Shown here: piece by piece, positions 17,702-26,543 of the stretch
Numbering within the stretch: position 1 is the stretch's first letter
Layout: each line of letters opens with the position of its first letter
Assembly (NCBI GenBank): GCA_015063745.1
Contig: SVTO01000011.1
Location: forward strand, 1 to 61,134
Origin: Oscillospiraceae bacterium
Lineage (GTDB): Bacteria > Bacillota > Clostridia > Oscillospirales > CAG-272
DNA: 61,134 bases
Direction of reading: 5' to 3'
Notes under the pieces: model-generated
Databases searched by the model: none
Seen by the model: only the letters and a program-made list of their open reading frames with translations
Told to the model about the DNA's origin: nothing
Made by a program: the position numbers and the translations under genes

Positions 17702-20700
17702 TTACTTGTACAGTTCAGTGAATCTGGTAAGTCTTTCGTACTTAGCCTTAGCGTTGGCTTCAGCCTTTGCGAAGAGTTCTGCAGCTCTTTCGGGGTTGGT
17801 CTGAGCCAGACGGCTGTAACGGTTTTCGTTCTTGATGAATTCCTGATAATCGCCGGTGGGTTCCTTGCTGTCGAGAGAGAAGGGATTCTTGCCTTCTGCC
17901 TTCAGAGCAGGGTTGTAACGGAACATCTGCCAGTAACCGCAATCTACAGCCTTCTTCATTTCCAGCTGGCAGTTCTGCATGGTGCCCTTGATACCGTGCA
18001 TTTCACAAGGAGCGTAACCGATGATGATGGAAGGACCGTTGTAAGCTTCAGCTTCAGTCAGAGCCTTGAGCAGCTGGTTCATATCAGCACCCATAGCAAC
18101 CTGAGCAACGTAAACGTAACCGTAGGACATAGCGATTTCAGCGAGGTTCTTCTTGCCGATCGCCTTACCTGCAGCTGCGAACTGTGCAACCTGACCGATG
18201 TTGGAAGCCTTGGAAGCCTGACCACCGGTGTTGGAGTAAACTTCGGTATCGAATACCATGATGTTTACATCTTCGCCGGAAGCGAGAACGTGGTCCAGAC
18301 CGCCGAAGCCGATATCGTATGCCCAGCCGTCACCACCGAAGATCCAAACGGACTTCTTAGCGAGGTAATCCTTTTCAGCCAGGATCTTGGGAGCAGTGGG
18401 ACAACCTGCAGCAGCAGCCTTTTCCACTTCAACGAGCAGAGCCTTGGCAGCAGCTTCGTTAGCCTTACCGTCGTTCTTGGTATCCAGGAATGCCTGAGCA
18501 GCAGCCTTGAATTCGTCGGAAGCCTTTTCAGAAGCCATCATTTCTTCAACGTAACCGATCAGGCGGTTACGGATAACCTTCTGACCGAGGTGGATACCCA
18601 GACCGTGTTCAGCGTTGTCTTCGAACAGGGAGTTCGCCCAAGCGGGACCGCGGCCGGTTTCGTTGTTAACGGTGTAAGGAGTTGCGGGAGCGGAGCCACC
18701 CCAGATGGAGGAACAACCGGTAGCGTTGGAGATGTACATTCTTTCGCCGAACAGCTGAGTGATCAGACGAGCGTAAGAAGTTTCTGCACAACCAGCGCAG
18801 GAGCCGGAGAACTCGAGCAGGGGCTGCTTGAACTGAGAGCCCTTAACGGTAGCGTTGATCAGTTCAGGCTTTTCGGAAACATTGGCAACAGCGTAATCCC
18901 AGGGTTCAGCCTGATCCTGCTGAGTAGAAGCCAGTACCATCTGGAGAGCCTTCTTGTCGGTACCGTCCTTTTCAGCCTTAGCGGTTACGGGACAAGCCTT
19001 AACGCAGAGAGTACAGCCCATGCAGTCCAGAGGAGAAACAGCCATGGTGAACTTGTAGTTGGTTTTCACAACGGGCTTAGCGGCAAACTTAGTAGCAGCG
19101 GGAGCCTTGGCAGCTTCTTCTTCGGTCATAGCGAAGGGACGGATAGCAGCGTGAGGACATACAAATGCACAGTTGTTACACTGGATACAGTTTTCGGGAA
19201 TCCATTCGGGAACGTAAACGGCAACACCGCGCTTTTCGGAAGCGGTGGAACCCTGCGGGAAGGTACCGTCAACGTAATCGGAGAATGCGGAAACGGGCAG
19301 GCTGTCACCGGCCATAGCGTTGGTGGGAGCAACAACCTTGTTTACGAATGCATCCAGATCAGCTCTCTTGGAAGAGAAAGCAGCCTTGGGAGCATCTACG
19401 CCGGCGTTCTTCCAGCATTCGGGAACATCGATTTCGGTATAAGCATCAGCACCTGCATCAATAGCGGCATAGTTGAGGTCAACCATAGCCTGGCCCTTCT
19501 TGATGTAGGACTTGTATGCCATCTTCTTCATGTATTCGATTGCTTCATCCTTGGGCAGAATGTTTGCCAGGGAGAAGAATGCGGACTGCAGAACGGTGTT
19601 CTTAACCTTGGCATTACCGATCTTCTTGGTAGCGAGGGTGGTAGCGTCGATGGTGATGAACTTGATGTTGTTGTTGGCCAGGTAGGACTTAACCTTAGCG
19701 GGCAGGTTGGCATCCAGTTCTTCCATGGTGGTCCAAGCGCAGTCGAGCAGGAAGGTACCGCCGGGCTTGATGTCGCTTACCATGTCATACTTCTTCAGGT
19801 AGGAAGAGTTGTGGCATGCAACGAAGTCAGCCTTGTTGATGTAGTAAGGAGACTTGATGGGCTGATCACCGAAACGCAGGTGGGAAATGGTGATACCGGA
19901 AGTCTTCTTGGAGTCGTACTGGAAGTAAGCCTGGATGTACTTGTCGGTGTGGTCACCAATGATCTTGATGGAGTTCTTGTTGGCACCAACAGTACCGTCA
20001 CCGCCCAGACCCCAGAACTTGCAGGCGATGGTGCCGGCAGCAGCGGTATCGGGAGCGGGCTTTTCTTCGAGGGACAGACCGGTAACGTCGTCAACGATAC
20101 CGATGGTGAAGCCGTTCTTGGGGCATTCTGCATCCAGGTTTGCATATACAGCAAAGATGGAAGACGGAGGAGTATCCTTGGAGCCCAGACCGTAACGGCC
20201 GCCAACTACCTTGATACCGGTAACGCCGGTTGTAGCCAGAGCGGTAACAACGTCCAGATACAGAGGTTCACCCAGAGAGCCGGGTTCCTTGGTTCTGTCC
20301 AGAACAGCGATCTTCTTACAGGTGGAGGGGATAGCTTCGATCAGCTTGGAAGCTACGAAGGGACGATACAGACGAACCTTGATCAGACCAACCTTTTCGC
20401 CTGCAGCGGTCATGTAGTCGATAACTTCTTCGGCAACGTCGCAGATGGAACCCATAGCAACGATAACCTTTTCAGCATCGGGAGCGCCGTAGTAGTTGAA
20501 CAGCTTGTAATCGGTACCGATCTTTTCGTTGATCTTGTCCATGTATTCTTCCACGATTGCAGGGAATGCATCATAGTAGCTGTTGCAGGCTTCTCTGTGC
20601 TGGAAGAAGATGTCACCGTTTTCGGCGGAACCGCGGAGAACGGGGTGTTCGGGGTTCAGAGAACGTGCACGGAAAGCAGCGATGGCGTCCTTGTCAACCA

Positions 20701-21280
20701 TATCAGCCAGATCTTCGTAATCCCATGCTTCGATCTTCTGGATTTCGTGAGAAGTACGGAAACCGTCGAAGAAGTTCAGAACGGGAACGCGGCCCTTGAT
20801 GGTAGCAAGGTGAGCAACGGCACCCAGGTCCATAACTTCCTGAGGGTTGGATTCAGCCATCATAGCGAAACCGGTCTGACGGCATGCATAAACGTCGGAG
20901 TGGTCACCGAAAATGTTCAGAGCGTGGGAAGCTACGCAGCGTGCGGATACATGAATAACGCAGGGCAGCAGCTCACCGGCGATCTTGTACATGTTGGGGA
21001 TCATCAGCAGAAGACCCTGAGAAGCGGTATAGGTGGTGGTCAGAGCACCTGCAGCCAGAGAACCGTGAACGGCACCGGCAGCACCTGCTTCGGACTGCAT
21101 TTCGACAACCTTAACGGTGTCGCCCATGATGTTCTTCAGACCGGTAGCGGACCAGGTATCGGTCACGTCAGCCATAACAGAAGAAGGTGTGATGGGGTAG
21201 ATGGCAGCAACTTCGGTAAATGCATAAGACGCATGAGCCGCAGCTGTGTTGCCATCCATGGAAAGTTTCTTTCTTGCCAT
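17702..21280 (-). CDS. nifJ: pyruvate:ferredoxin (flavodoxin) oxidoreductase
   Basis: 1192 residues, a full single-chain PFOR. The N-terminal domain opens with AAAHASYAFTEVAAIYPITPSS (only partly quoted in domain terms) and binds pyruvate. The central ferredoxin domain has two 4Fe-4S motifs, CIQCNNCAFVCPHAA (about 697-711) and CMGCTLCVKACP (about 755-766). The proximal cluster starts at CAGCAETSYARL. The C-terminal TPP site is GGDGWAYDIGFGGLDH plus YSNTGGQASKASN. It oxidises pyruvate with CoA to acetyl-CoA, CO2 and reduced ferredoxin, the core step of clostridial energy metabolism. It is monocistronic with its own promoter and terminator. Confidence 0.97.
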   Translation of the reverse strand: MARKKLSMDGNTAAAHASYAFTEVAAIYPITPSSVMADVTDTWSATGLKNIMGDTVKVVEMQSEAGAAGAVHGSLAAGALTTTYTASQGLLLMIPNMYKIAGELLPCVIHVSARCVASHALNIFGDHSDVYACRQTGFAMMAESNPQEVMDLGAVAHLATIKGRVPVLNFFDGFRTSHEIQKIEAWDYEDLADMVDKDAIAAFRARSLNPEHPVLRGSAENGDIFFQHREACNSYYDAFPAIVEEYMDKINEKIGTDYKLFNYYGAPDAEKVIVAMGSICDVAEEVIDYMTAAGEKVGLIKVRLYRPFVASKLIEAIPSTCKKIAVLDRTKEPGSLGEPLYLDVVTALATTGVTGIKVVGGRYGLGSKDTPPSSIFAVYANLDAECPKNGFTIGIVDDVTGLSLEEKPAPDTAAAGTIACKFWGLGGDGTVGANKNSIKIIGDHTDKYIQAYFQYDSKKTSGITISHLRFGDQPIKSPYYINKADFVACHNSSYLKKYDMVSDIKPGGTFLLDCAWTTMEELDANLPAKVKSYLANNNIKFITIDATTLATKKIGNAKVKNTVLQSAFFSLANILPKDEAIEYMKKMAYKSYIKKGQAMVDLNYAAIDAGADAYTEIDVPECWKNAGVDAPKAAFSSKRADLDAFVNKVVAPTNAMAGDSLPVSAFSDYVDGTFPQGSTASEKRGVAVYVPEWIPENCIQCNNCAFVCPHAAIRPFAMTEEEAAKAPAATKFAAKPVVKTNYKFTMAVSPLDCMGCTLCVKACPVTAKAEKDGTDKKALQMVLASTQQDQAEPWDYAVANVSEKPELINATVKGSQFKQPLLEFSGSCAGCAETSYARLITQLFGERMYISNATGCSSIWGGSAPATPYTVNNETGRGPAWANSLFEDNAEHGLGIHLGQKVIRNRLIGYVEEMMASEKASDEFKAAAQAFLDTKNDGKANEAAAKALLVEVEKAAAAGCPTAPKILAEKDYLAKKSVWIFGGDGWAYDIGFGGLDHVLASGEDVNIMVFDTEVYSNTGGQASKASNIGQVAQFAAAGKAIGKKNLAEIAMSYGYVYVAQVAMGADMNQLLKALTEAEAYNGPSIIIGYAPCEMHGIKGTMQNCQLEMKKAVDCGYWQMFRYNPALKAEGKNPFSLDSKEPTGDYQEFIKNENRYSRLAQTNPERAAELFAKAEANAKAKYERLTRFTELYK

Positions 21281-21365
21281 GATAGAATTTCCTCCATTTA
21301 TATGAATTTTTCTTTGGACATTGTCGCAAATGACCTGAGTAAATGGCTCCGGTCATTCAAAGTAT

Positions 21366-21394
21366 ATTATAGCGCAAAAGTCTCAAAAAGTAAA
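21366..21394 (-). promoter_or_regulatory. promoter of nifJ
   Basis: Minus strand TTTACT (21394-21389), 17-bp spacer, TATAAT (21371-21366). It leaves a 5' leader of about 80 bases in which I see no known riboswitch. Confidence 0.65.
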
Positions 21395-21473
21395 TACATT
21401 TTTGACAATATGAACGTAAAATTTTCTCGGATAAAGAGGGAGTTTTTTGCAGTAAGTGCAACAAAAAATGAAA

Positions 21474-21512
21474 AACGGCACAGATTAACGGATAAACCTG
21501 TGCCGTTTTTAC
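21474..21512. terminator. rho-independent terminator of the B12-linked operon
   Basis: AACGGCACAG pairs with CTGTGCCGTT, with A-rich 5' and T-rich 3' flanks. Read on the minus strand it ends the ECF S-component transcript. Confidence 0.82.
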
Positions 21513-21539
21513 ACAAATTCTGTATATATGCGTGAAAAA

Positions 21540-22079
21540 TCACATTACGGGAATACCGATCTGCCGGTTCAGCCGACGGAGCAGCTTTGCCATGGGCAGA
21601 ATCAGAATACTCATGAACAGATTCCCTATGCCGTGCATGGCGTCAAAGGGAAAACCGGATGCGATCCATTTGAGCGTGGTGGCAAAATCATAGCCGAGGA
21701 GCAGAGCCTGCGTCGGCGCATAGAGCGTGCCGTAGAGCAGTCCGAACAGCGTGCACACAGCGGCATACAGCACAAAGGCGATGCGGTCCGGCAGCTTTCT
21801 CGGCAGCAGCATGATGGCCAGCCAGAGAAGGGTCCAGATGTACACATAGGGTACCCACCACATGGTAAACCCGCCGTACAACCCGACCAGAAGCACGTAA
21901 ACATATATGGGAATCAGGGCTTCGGCGCGGTAAACGATGGTGAAAGCGGTGATGAACATGGCGATGGGATGAATGTTGGGCAGTCCTTCCATGATCAGCT
22001 TGCCGAGGAACAGAATCGTCCCCAGCATGGCGTAAACGATCATTTTGCGCAGTCGTACCCCATGATTGGCATTACGCAT
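21540..22079 (-). CDS. ECF-type transporter S component, probably for cobalamin or a precursor
   Basis: 179 residues from the ATG at 22079, which overlaps the upstream stop by 8 bases; a GTG at 22109 is a less likely start. Five to six membrane helices, with GTILFLGKLIMEGLPNIHPI near the N-terminus, resemble ECF S-component layouts. S components capture a vitamin and dock onto a shared EcfT/EcfA module; no EcfT or EcfA gene lies nearby. Translational coupling to a DUF4430 lipoprotein and a B12 riboswitch upstream point to cobalamin. The substrate is inferred from context. Confidence 0.8.
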   Translation of the reverse strand: MRNANHGVRLRKMIVYAMLGTILFLGKLIMEGLPNIHPIAMFITAFTIVYRAEALIPIYVYVLLVGLYGGFTMWWVPYVYIWTLLWLAIMLLPRKLPDRIAFVLYAAVCTLFGLLYGTLYAPTQALLLGYDFATTLKWIASGFPFDAMHGIGNLFMSILILPMAKLLRRLNRQIGIPVM

Positions 22080-22470
22080 ATACTTCGTAAACCAGCCGGA
22101 AGGAATCACCCTCCGCGATGGGGGTGGAGCTGATGCCCGTCATGGCGTATTCTTCACCGATGTACAGTGCCCAGTATGCGCCGTCCTTGTCAAAATCGGC
22201 GGTGATACCGTCCACTGCGGTGATGTATAGGCCGTACTGATCGTCCCTGCCTTCGATGATGCCTTCATTCAGCAGCGCATCGCCTAGGTTGACCGCATCG
22301 GAGGTCACGGTGTGCTCTGTGGCAGTACCGTCAGGACCGATAACGGTCAGGGTAAAGGTAACGGATTCGGTGTTCTGTTCGGTCTTTCCGCAGGATGCGA
22401 GACACAGTGCTAACGCCGCCATCAGCACAAACAGAACGGACAAACGGATGAGATTTGTTTTGTTCTTCAT
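22072..22470 (-). CDS. DUF4430 (transcobalamin-like) lipoprotein
   Basis: 132 residues from the ATG at 22470, behind CAAGGAG. The signal sequence ends in the lipobox LASC (Cys near residue 26). The mature part has VTFTLTVIGPDGTATEHTV, LGDALLNEGIIEG, YGLYITAVDGI and YWALYIGEEYAMTGI, the DUF4430 consensus shared with the C-terminal domain of transcobalamin. It probably catches a corrinoid at the outer membrane face and passes it to the adjacent S component. The AdoCbl riboswitch just upstream supports that. Confidence 0.88.
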   Translation of the reverse strand: MKNKTNLIRLSVLFVLMAALALCLASCGKTEQNTESVTFTLTVIGPDGTATEHTVTSDAVNLGDALLNEGIIEGRDDQYGLYITAVDGITADFDKDGAYWALYIGEEYAMTGISSTPIAEGDSFRLVYEVYA

Positions 22471-22539
22471 GTTTGTTTCTCCTTGAAAAATATAAAATTT
22501 TGAAAGTACGTACATGACCGAAGGGTCGCCGGCGCTCGC

Positions 22540-22735
22540 AGCATCTGTACGTTTCACAAGGCAGGTATCCCGGCTGATGCAGCTCCCGGACACCTTCCCA
22601 TCCGTCAGGACAGTGGCAAATACGTATGGCGGCATACGCTTGTCCGGGATCATGCACAATCACGGTGACGGGCTCGCACAGGATTTTCACCTGTTTCCGG
22701 TTTGAACCGTAAGGTACCTTGCGGCGGAATGATCC
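22540..22735 (-). ncRNA. cobalamin (AdoCbl-type) riboswitch
   Basis: On the minus strand the conserved blocks occur in order: AAGGTACC near the start, GTGAAAATCCTGTGCGAGCC (around 22690-22671), CCCGTCACC, GCCACTG (22617-22611), GACGGATGGGAAGGTG, and the B12 box CAGCCGGGATACCTGCC (about 22576-22560). These are class-defining. It precedes the DUF4430 lipoprotein and S component, so excess cobalamin should shut off uptake genes. Confidence 0.95.
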
Positions 22736-22743
22736 ACGAGATT

Positions 22744-22772
22744 ATTATAGCACGGAGGGCAGGGAATTGCAA
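22744..22772 (-). promoter_or_regulatory. promoter of the B12 riboswitch transcript
   Basis: Minus strand TTGCAA (22772-22767), 17-bp spacer, TATAAT (22749-22744). Confidence 0.75.
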
Positions 22773-22885
22773 GAGGTGGACCGAATTTTGCGATAAATGC
22801 ATCCCGATGGGAGAAAAATGGCGTTCCCTGTTCAATGTGACAACATTTTATGCCGAAAGCAGCGGAAATTTGTCTCACCAAACTC

Positions 22886-22914
22886 TTGACGATTCCGTGA
22901 ATTTTCAGTATAAT
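22886..22914 (+). promoter_or_regulatory. promoter of the purine cluster
   Basis: TTGACG (22886-22891), 17-bp spacer, TATAAT (22909-22914). The transcript would carry the ZTP riboswitch and purE. Confidence 0.8.
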
Positions 22915-22989
22915 ATAAATAGATAATATAAATAGCGTGGTTTTCAACATGGCGGCTTGCTCTGCAAAGCTGCGGCGATGCCTGCAAAA

Positions 22990-23096
22990 ATAGACTTTCT
23001 GTGACTGACGGTTAAGCGAGAAATCGCTGCGGGAGCACCTGCGTGGAGCAGAAAGTGACGAAGCATATACTGCTTCAGCCGACCGTCTGGGCATTG
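22990..23096 (+). ncRNA. ZTP (pfl) riboswitch
   Basis: The 5' block GTGACTGACGGT (23001-23012) and 3' block CCGACCGTCTGGGCA (23079-23093) match the CUGGCGG...CCGCCUGGGCA framework. GACGGT and ACCGTC are exact complements, giving the pseudoknot with a compensated base change. GGGAGCACCTGCGTGGAGCA in between resembles the conserved inner domain. ZTP signals 10-formyl-THF shortage and turns on purine and folate genes, which fits purE downstream. I could not identify the terminator of the expression platform with confidence. Confidence 0.85.
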
Positions 23097-23204
23097 TTTT
23101 GTTTATCATACAGAGAAACTGTGTATAGCAAAGCTTTGTCCTTTTTTGATTTTTGACGTACAAACCAAAATATATAACTCCGAATTTGAGAAAGAGGTAT
23201 GCCC

Positions 23205-23702
23205 ATGAGTAAAAAGGTTGCCATTCTGATGGGGAGCGACAGCGATCTTCCCGTAGTGGAAAAAGCATTTGCCGTATTGGATTCTTTCGGCGTGGAATAT
23301 ACCGCCAGAGTCCTCTCCGCCCATCGTACGCCTGTGGAAACCGCCGAGTTTATCTCCGGTGCGGAAGAAAACGGATACGGCGTGATTCTTGCCGCTGCCG
23401 GTATGGCGGCACATCTTGCCGGTGCCTGTGCGGCGAACACCACTCTGCCCGTAATCGGTATCCCCGTAAAGGGCGGTGCCATGGACGGTCTGGATGCACT
23501 GCTTGCCACCGTACAGATGCCCTCCGGCATTCCGGTTGCGACCGTAGCCATCAACGGTGCGGCCAATGCTGCTCATCTGGCCTGCCAGATCCTGGCTGTA
23601 GCCGATACGGAACTGTCCTCCAAGCTGAAGGAAGCACGTAAGAAGGGTGCGGAAACCGTTCTTGCCAAGGATGCTGCTCTGCAGAAAAAGTTAGCCAAGT
23701 AA
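23205..23702 (+). CDS. purE: N5-carboxyaminoimidazole ribonucleotide mutase
   Basis: 165 residues from the ATG at 23205, preceded by AAAGAGG at good distance; the ATG at 23199 is too close to that site. MGSDSDLPVVEKAF (about 8-21) is the substrate loop, SAHRTP (about 40-45) holds the catalytic His, and AGMAAHLAG follows. It is class I PurE, which converts N5-CAIR to CAIR; a purK partner is not in this window. It is the first gene of the purine cluster, directly behind the ZTP riboswitch. Confidence 0.97.
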   Translation: MSKKVAILMGSDSDLPVVEKAFAVLDSFGVEYTARVLSAHRTPVETAEFISGAEENGYGVILAAAGMAAHLAGACAANTTLPVIGIPVKGGAMDGLDALLATVQMPSGIPVATVAINGAANAAHLACQILAVADTELSSKLKEARKKGAETVLAKDAALQKKLAK

Positions 23703-23735
23703 TTTTCTGCCGGCCTACAGGAAAAGGAACAGGGT

Positions 23736-24575
23736 ATGATGAAAAGATATGCCTGGCTGCGTTACCCCGGTTTCCGGGACAAAGCAGTAACGCTGACCTA
23801 CGATGACGGTACCTCCTCCGACCGTAAGCTGATTGAGATCATGTCCCGTTACGGACTGAAGGGTACCTTCAATATCAATGCTGGTAAGATGGCCACCGAA
23901 CCCGGGGGCTATGCGCTGACCATGGAAGAGGCTGTGGAGCTGTATACCTCCTCCGGCAACGAAGTGGCTGCCCACGGATATTGTCATCAATGGCTGACCG
24001 AGATGGAAACGCCGATGATGGTGTATGAGGTGCTGCAGGACCGTATCGCGCTGGAAAAGGCATTCGGTATTCCCGTAAGAGGCTTTGCCTATGCATACGG
24101 TGCCGTTGACGACACGGTTGTGGAGATCATGCGTCAGTGCGGTTATGTCTACGCAAGAACCACTGCCGAAGCGGGGAACTTCAATATCCCCACGGACTGG
24201 CTCCGCATGCCCATCACCTGCCGGCACAGAGATCCACGGCTGATGGAACTGGCGAAGAATTTCTTGGAAGGCCCGCCAGGTGCTTACCATTGGATACAGA
24301 CACCCCGTCTGTTCACCCTGATGGGACACAGCATCGAATTTGTGAAGGACAATAACTGGAATATCATCGAAGAATTCGGTGCCTATGTGGGCAGTCGGGA
24401 CGATGTGTGGTATGCAACCAACAGGGAAGTGTACGATTACGTAAAATCCTTTGAAAATCTGCAGTTTGCAGCGGACGGTTCTTTTGTGTACAATCCCGGC
24501 AGAGAAGATGTGTATATCTGTTTCAAAGGTGTTAACCATATGATTCCTTCCGGTGAAACTGTAAGACTGGACTGA
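23736..24575 (+). CDS. polysaccharide deacetylase (NodB fold), copy 1
   Basis: 279 residues, no signal peptide. NodB motif 1 is TYDDG (about 20-24, with the acid and base aspartates) and motif 2 is HGYCH (HxxxH, about 83-87). AYAYGAVDD corresponds to motif 3. It is predicted to remove N- or O-acyl groups from a sugar or a related amide. The lack of a secretion signal suggests a cytoplasmic small substrate, unlike peptidoglycan deacetylases. It lies 33 bp after purE in the same direction. The paralogue at 24598 indicates tandem duplication. The reason for its place in a purine operon is unknown. Confidence 0.88.
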   Translation: MMKRYAWLRYPGFRDKAVTLTYDDGTSSDRKLIEIMSRYGLKGTFNINAGKMATEPGGYALTMEEAVELYTSSGNEVAAHGYCHQWLTEMETPMMVYEVLQDRIALEKAFGIPVRGFAYAYGAVDDTVVEIMRQCGYVYARTTAEAGNFNIPTDWLRMPITCRHRDPRLMELAKNFLEGPPGAYHWIQTPRLFTLMGHSIEFVKDNNWNIIEEFGAYVGSRDDVWYATNREVYDYVKSFENLQFAADGSFVYNPGREDVYICFKGVNHMIPSGETVRLD

Positions 24576-24597
24576 TTGGTCAGAAAGGCATTCAACT

Positions 24598-25428
24598 ATG
24601 AAAAAAATTGTATTGCGCTATCCCGGATTCCGCTCTAAAGCTCTGACATTCAGCTACGATGATGGTGTGATTCACGACAGAAGATTCGTGAAAATTCTGA
24701 ATGATCACGGTCTGAAGGGTACTTTCAATATCAATGCAGGTATGTTTTGTGACAAAAGATATGTAGAACACATGCCGGCTGAGGAAGCAATTGAACTGTA
24801 TACTTCCGGTGGACATGAGGTAGCGGCTCACGGATATAAGCATTTGAGTTTGACAGAGGTCACACCCGAGCAGGCTTACGAAGATATCATAACGGACCGG
24901 ATTGCGTTGGAAAAATTGCTGGGTATTCCGGTAAGAGGTATGGCATATGCCAGCGGATACTGGAACGATGAAGTGGTGGAAATCATTCGCTCCTGCGGTT
25001 TGGAATATGCACGTACCACTCGCGCTACTTTTGATTTTTCCATTCCCAAAGATTGGCTGCAGCTTATGCCTACCTGTTATCACTTTGAGACCGATATAAT
25101 GGAAATGGCGAAGAAGTTTTTAGCTTTGCCGGGCGGGAAGAACTATGCCGATGATCCTCACTTGTTTTATCTGTGGGGACACAGCTATGAATTCGATCAT
25201 GGCGACGGATGGAATATGATCGAAAGGTTTACTGACCTGGTGAGCGATAGGGAAGAAATCTGGTATGCTACGAATATTCAGGTTTACGATTATGTAAAAG
25301 CATATGAGAATCTGAAGTTTGCGGCGGATCAGTCCTTTGTATACAACCCGAATTTGCAGGATGTTTATGTGAACTGTGACGGAAGAGAGATACGGATTCC
25401 ATCGGATAAAGTTGTATCTCTGCAATAA
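24598..25428 (+). CDS. polysaccharide deacetylase (NodB fold), copy 2
   Basis: 276 residues, clearly paralogous along its length to the gene just upstream (shared LRYPGFR, GLKGTFNINAG, GIPVRG, YDYVKAYENLKFAAD). Metal-binding motifs are SYDDG (about 18-22) and HGYKH (about 81-85). It has no signal peptide. Codon use is more AT-rich than copy 1 and the pur genes, so the copies are not a very recent duplication and one may have been acquired separately. It lies between purE and purM, probably co-transcribed. Confidence 0.88.
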   Translation: MKKIVLRYPGFRSKALTFSYDDGVIHDRRFVKILNDHGLKGTFNINAGMFCDKRYVEHMPAEEAIELYTSGGHEVAAHGYKHLSLTEVTPEQAYEDIITDRIALEKLLGIPVRGMAYASGYWNDEVVEIIRSCGLEYARTTRATFDFSIPKDWLQLMPTCYHFETDIMEMAKKFLALPGGKNYADDPHLFYLWGHSYEFDHGDGWNMIERFTDLVSDREEIWYATNIQVYDYVKAYENLKFAADQSFVYNPNLQDVYVNCDGREIRIPSDKVVSLQ

Positions 25429-25482
25429 CAAAGAAAAAACAATTATAAAAATAATAAAAAATACTCTCCGGAGGTAATCTAA

Positions 25483-26532
25483 ATGAAGAGTTTCAGTGAA
25501 GCGTACAAGGAAGCGGGCGTGGATATTACAGCGGGTTATACTGCTGTTGAGCTTATGAAAGCGCACATTGCCCGTACCATGACAACCGGCGTCTGCGACA
25601 GCATCGGCGGTTTCGGCGGTATGTTCGATATGGGAGCCGTAATGAAGAAATACGGTATTACCGACCCCATTCTGGTTTCCGGCACGGACGGCGTGGGTAC
25701 CAAGATTCGTTTTGCCATGCTGCTGGACAAGCATGACACCGTAGGTATCGACTGCGTTGCCATGTGCGTGAACGATATTATCTGCTGCGGCGCACGTCCC
25801 GTATTCTTCCTCGACTACATCGCCTGTGGCCGTAATTTCCCCGAAAAGATCGCATCCATCGTAGCCGGCGTAGCGGAAGGCTGCGTACAGTCCGGCTGTG
25901 CACTGGTAGGAGGTGAAACCGCGGAACATCCCGGCATGATGCCTGAACACGACTATGACCTGGCCGGCTTTGCGGTAGGTATCATGGACCGTTCCCAGGT
26001 TGTCAACAACGCCTCCATTATCCCCGGTGACGTAATGATCGCACTGCCCTCCAGCGGTGTACACTCCAACGGTTTCTCCCTGGTACGTAAGGTATTCGAC
26101 GTAGAAAACAAGGATGTAACCACCCCCGTTGCGGAACTGGGCGGCAAGAGCCTCGGCGAAGTTCTGCTGACACCCACCAGAATCTACGTTAAGCCCGTTC
26201 TGGCTCTGCTGGATGCCGTAAAGGTGAAGGGTATCTCCCACATCACCGGCGGCGGCTTCTACGAAAACCTGCCCCGCGCTCTGCCCGACGGAATCACTGC
26301 CAAGATCGAAAAGGCAGCAGTAAAGACTCCCGTTATCTTTGACCTGATCGCAAAGGCAGGCAATGTAGCGGAAAGAGATATGTTCAACACCTACAACATG
26401 GGCGTTGGTATGGCCATCACCGTTGCCAAGGAAGATGCGGATAAGGCTGTTGAAATCCTGCGTGCCAACGGCGAAGAAGCGTACATCATCGGCGAAACCG
26501 CTGCAGGTGATGAAGGCGTTGTTCTGGCATAA
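25483..26532 (+). CDS. purM: phosphoribosylformylglycinamidine cyclo-ligase (AIR synthetase)
   Basis: 349 residues. GTDGVGTKIRFAM (about 67-79), CVNDIICCGARPVFFLDY (about 95-112) and GGETAEHPGMM (about 145-155) are the PurM signatures, with HITGGGFYENLPR toward the C-terminus. It closes the imidazole ring, FGAM + ATP to AIR. CTCCGGAGG precedes the ATG. purN follows after 11 bp. Confidence 0.97.
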   Translation: MKSFSEAYKEAGVDITAGYTAVELMKAHIARTMTTGVCDSIGGFGGMFDMGAVMKKYGITDPILVSGTDGVGTKIRFAMLLDKHDTVGIDCVAMCVNDIICCGARPVFFLDYIACGRNFPEKIASIVAGVAEGCVQSGCALVGGETAEHPGMMPEHDYDLAGFAVGIMDRSQVVNNASIIPGDVMIALPSSGVHSNGFSLVRKVFDVENKDVTTPVAELGGKSLGEVLLTPTRIYVKPVLALLDAVKVKGISHITGGGFYENLPRALPDGITAKIEKAAVKTPVIFDLIAKAGNVAERDMFNTYNMGVGMAITVAKEDADKAVEILRANGEEAYIIGETAAGDEGVVLA

Positions 26533-26543
26533 CGGGTGAGAGC

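Noticed and set aside
17675-21535. A 1286-codon open frame on the plus strand opposite nifJ
   Set aside because: It mirrors the PFOR coding sequence, which has all catalytic motifs. The opposite frame has no domain pattern and arises from codon bias.
23097-23190. Rho-independent terminator for the ZTP riboswitch
   Set aside because: A T-run at about 23141-23146 is present, but the preceding GCAAAGCTTTGT palindrome cannot form a loop-bearing stem of convincing length.
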